Source: Streptomyces anandii JCM 4720 (GTDB taxonomy: Bacteria > Actinomycetota > Actinomycetes > Streptomycetales > Streptomycetaceae). Taken from it: a stretch of 35,476 bases of DNA. The stretch lies in NCBI RefSeq assembly GCF_014650655.1, contig NZ_BMVJ01000001.1:516037-551512 (forward strand), in the 5' to 3' direction. Positions 33,707 to 35,476 of the stretch are shown here, piece after piece; position 1 is the first letter of the stretch; every line of letters starts with the position of its first letter. Below the pieces are notes generated by a model. The model searched no databases, was not told where the DNA came from, and saw only the letters and a list, made by a program, of their open reading frames with translations. The translations under genes were made by a program, and so were the position numbers.

Positions 33707-34095
33707 TGTCCGATGCCGTACGGCGGGTGCAGAGCGGAGTTCCCTGGGAAGAGACGTTCGGCTTCGCACGCGCCGTGGCGGCGGGCGACCGGGTCCTCGT
33801 GGCGGGCACGACCTCCTTCCGGGGCGACGTGCTCTACGGCGAGGGCGACCCGTACGAGCAGGCCAAGGTGGCGTTCACCAGCGCCATCGAGGCGATCGGC
33901 GAGTTCGGGCTGGGCGTGGAGTCGGTGATCCGCACCCGGATGTACCTCAGCCACGCCCGGGACCTGGACGACGTGGGCCGCGCCCACAAGGAGCTGTTCG
34001 ACTCCGTACGCCCGGCCGCGACCCTGCTGGTCGTGGAGGGCTTCGTCGACCCGCGCGTGCTGGTGTCGGTGGAACTGGAAGCCTTCAGAGGCTGA
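33703..34095 (+). CDS. RidA-family (YjgF/YER057c/UK114) protein
   Basis: A 130-aa RidA-fold protein, usually trimeric, many members of which hydrolyse reactive enamines/imines. It shows [50 protein letters not shown] and [25 protein letters not shown]. The key arginine of RidA deaminases corresponds to R in [13 protein letters not shown] 33703 overlaps the priA stop as ATGA with GGAGGAAG upstream. Position between priA and hisF is conserved in Streptomyces as far as I recall. It may protect PLP enzymes such as HisC from 2-aminoacrylate, or have another role. Confidence 0.9.
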   Translation: MMSDAVRRVQSGVPWEETFGFARAVAAGDRVLVAGTTSFRGDVLYGEGDPYEQAKVAFTSAIEAIGEFGLGVESVIRTRMYLSHARDLDDVGRAHKELFDSVRPAATLLVVEGFVDPRVLVSVELEAFRG

Positions 34096-34145
34096 CCGCA
34101 GGCCCGTAAGGGGCCGCAGAACTTCGTTTGAGGAGCCGTGGATTC

Positions 34146-34901
34146 ATGACCCTGGCGGTCCGAGTCATCCCCTGCCTGGACGTGGACGGCGGCCGGGTCG
34201 TCAAGGGCGTCAACTTCCAGAACCTGCGCGACGCGGGCGACCCCGTCGAGATGGCCAAGGTGTACGACACCGAGGGCGCCGACGAGTTGACGTTCCTGGA
34301 CATCACCGCCTCCTCGGGCAACCGGGAGACGACGTACGACGTGGTGCGCCGCACCGCCGAGCAGGTCTTCATCCCGCTCACGGTCGGCGGCGGCGTCCGC
34401 ACCGCCGAGGACGTCGACAAGCTGCTGCGGGCGGGCGCCGACAAGGTCGGCGTCAACACGGCCGCGATCGCCCGCCCGGACCTGATCCGGGAGATCGCCG
34501 AGCGCTTCGGCCGCCAGGTCCTCGTCCTGTCCGTCGACGCGCGCCGCACCGCCGCCGGGACGTTCGAGGTGACCACCCACGGCGGCCGCCGCGGCACCGG
34601 CATCGACGCGGTGGAGTGGGCGCACCGCGCCGCCGAGCTCGGCGCCGGCGAGATCCTGCTCAACTCCATGGACGCGGACGGCACCAAGGACGGCTACGAC
34701 CTGGAGATGATCGCCGCCGTGCGCAAGCACGTCACGGTCCCCGTCATCGCCTCCGGCGGCGCCGGCAGCCTCGCCCACTTCCCGCCGGCCGTCGCGGCGG
34801 GCGCGGACGCGGTCCTCGCCGCCTCCGTCTTCCACTTCGGCGACCTGCGCATCGGCCAGGTCAAGCAGACGCTGCGGGAGGCGGGCCACCCCGTCCGATA
34901 G
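34146..34901 (+). CDS. hisF: Imidazole glycerol phosphate synthase, cyclase subunit
   Basis: Uses ammonia from HisH to convert PRFAR into imidazole glycerol phosphate and AICAR. The 251-aa (beta/alpha)8 barrel has the catalytic D12 in [18 protein letters not shown] and D131 in LSVDARR, plus [34 protein letters not shown] and [14 protein letters not shown] 34146 is preceded by GAGGAG at 10 bases, and it lies 50 bases after the RidA stop. It ends the operon part seen here; hisG, hisE and hisI are not in the window. Confidence 0.98.
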   Translation: MTLAVRVIPCLDVDGGRVVKGVNFQNLRDAGDPVEMAKVYDTEGADELTFLDITASSGNRETTYDVVRRTAEQVFIPLTVGGGVRTAEDVDKLLRAGADKVGVNTAAIARPDLIREIAERFGRQVLVLSVDARRTAAGTFEVTTHGGRRGTGIDAVEWAHRAAELGAGEILLNSMDADGTKDGYDLEMIAAVRKHVTVPVIASGGAGSLAHFPPAVAAGADAVLAASVFHFGDLRIGQVKQTLREAGHPVR

Positions 34902-35213
34902 CCCCACGCCCCCGCCGAAACCACCACGTCGTCGCGGACCGGTTCGGGCACCATGGACGCGGTGTTCGTGCCCGCCGTCGGCGCCCTGCCTGCGCGTGCC
35001 GCGCGCCGGGTACGTGACCGCGTTCGCCTGCTGCGCGGGCTCGGTGGCGATCGGCGCGCTCGCCTACGTGACCGGCGTCGCCCGGGGCACCGGCCCGGTG
35101 TTCGTCGTCGGCGCGGCGGTCTGCGCCCCGGGCGGACCGGGCGTGCCGGGCGCCCGCGAACTGCGGCGGGTGGAGCTGCCCGAGCTGCCCGGCCGAGCCC
35201 CGCGGGGTCGGGG
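34902..35213 (+). pseudogene. Possible decayed small membrane protein gene
   Basis: Between hisF and the minus-strand gene there are 312 bases without a clean gene. From ATG 34953 one frame gives MDAVFVPAVGALPA; after about 40 bases the next frame carries two hydrophobic stretches (TAFACCAGSVAIGALAYVTGV and TGPVFVVGAAVCAPGG) followed by ARELRRVELPELPG. Joined by a single frameshift they would make a two-helix protein of about 85 residues, but no stop follows before the convergent gene. This may be a broken gene, an assembly indel or coincidence. Confidence 0.3.
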
Positions 35214-35476
35214 TCAGAACCCCAGCTGCTTGGTCTCCGACAGCTTCGCGATGGCGTCCTTGTCGCCGTCCACCTCGACCCGGGCCGCGTTCTGCCGCCC
35301 GAAGGCGAACAGCAGCAGCTCCGAGGGCTCGCCGGTCACCGTCACCACCGGAGTGCCCCGGTGAGCGACCGCCGTCTGGCCGTTGGGGCGGCGCAGCACC
35401 AGGCCCGTGGGGATGCCCCGGCCCAGCAGCCGGGCGGTGCGCTCCAGGCGGGACCACAGGGTCTCCTGGAAGACGG
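35214..35476 (-). CDS. TIGR03085-type metal-binding protein, C-terminal part
   Basis: Only the last 86 complete codons are inside the window; the gene continues beyond the right edge. The visible sequence runs from VFQETLWSRLERTARLL through LVLRRPNGQTAVAHRGTPVVTVTGEPSELLLFAFGR to KLSETKQLGF. This matches the C-terminus of TIGR03085 proteins, related to DinB/mycothiol-dependent maleylpyruvate isomerase N-domains, with GEPSELLLFAFGR the hallmark. It converges on hisF. Function is unknown beyond likely metal and thiol cofactor binding. Confidence 0.82.
   Translation of the reverse strand, partial: VFQETLWSRLERTARLLGRGIPTGLVLRRPNGQTAVAHRGTPVVTVTGEPSELLLFAFGRQNAARVEVDGDKDAIAKLSETKQLGF

Noticed and set aside
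35198..35207. CCCCGCGGGG palindrome near the right edge as a terminator
   Set aside because: It has no loop in a perfect palindrome and no U tract; such GC palindromes occur often by chance at this composition.
1..35476. CRISPR array, transposon, prophage or tRNA genes
   Set aside because: No regularly spaced repeats, transposase or integrase motifs, terminal inverted repeats, or tRNA-like T-arm sequences were found; base composition is even across the window.

Overview
The window is high-GC actinobacterial chromosome, almost certainly from a Streptomyces. GTG starts are common, many genes overlap by 4 bases (ATGA/GTGA), third codon positions are strongly G/C, and several genes lack a Shine-Dalgarno (SD) sequence but have a -10-like hexamer 6-8 bases before the start codon. 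From memory, the gene order matches the S. coelicolor core region between ileS (near SCO2076) and hisF (near SCO2048), with dnaE and phoD between them. I see no prophage, insertion sequence, CRISPR array, tRNA, rRNA or biosynthetic cluster.

Layout. (1) 1-5,000: ileS on the minus strand behind a T-box leader, and divergently the histone-like/DksA-like fusion protein gene ddbA. (2) 5,000-9,700, plus strand: lspA, an RluD-type pseudouridine synthase overlapping a GNAT acetyltransferase, a CPA1 Na+/H+ antiporter and a short-chain dehydrogenase. (3) 9,700-16,400, mostly minus: an MscS channel, a PhoD-type secreted phosphatase, a membrane-anchored DsbA-like thioredoxin, an unknown membrane protein and a DUF2252 protein; one dienelactone-hydrolase-like gene is on the plus strand. 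(4) 16,600-20,140: dnaE, the replicative polymerase alpha subunit, closed by a strong hairpin. (5) 20,200-24,800: a small basic protein, a NYN-domain protein, an ABC ATPase/permease pair and a DUF2567-like membrane protein. (6) 24,900-29,000, minus: YbaK-type deacylase, Lon-substrate-binding-domain protein, an unknown helical protein, and a solenoid protein with C-terminal membrane helices. (7) 29,100-34,900: the histidine operon hisD-hisC-hisB-(54-aa membrane protein)-hisH-priA/hisA-(RidA-like)-hisF, nearly all joined by overlapping stop/start codons. (8) The right edge holds the C-terminus of a minus-strand TIGR03085-type protein.

Most genes are housekeeping: translation (IleRS, YbaK, RluD), replication (DnaE), lipoprotein processing (LspA), histidine synthesis, phosphate scavenging (PhoD), ion and osmotic balance (antiporter, MscS). 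The points that stand out are an isoleucyl-tRNA synthetase whose HXGH signature reads GAHH, next to a translational T-box; a 42-bp tandem duplication inside the ABC ATPase between the D-loop and H-loop; a 31-codon mini-ORF coupling that ATPase to its permease; the ddbA fusion; a hairpin/PHO-box-like element over the phoD promoter; and two non-enzymatic or accessory genes embedded in the his operon. I did not find a convincing multi-gene undescribed system.
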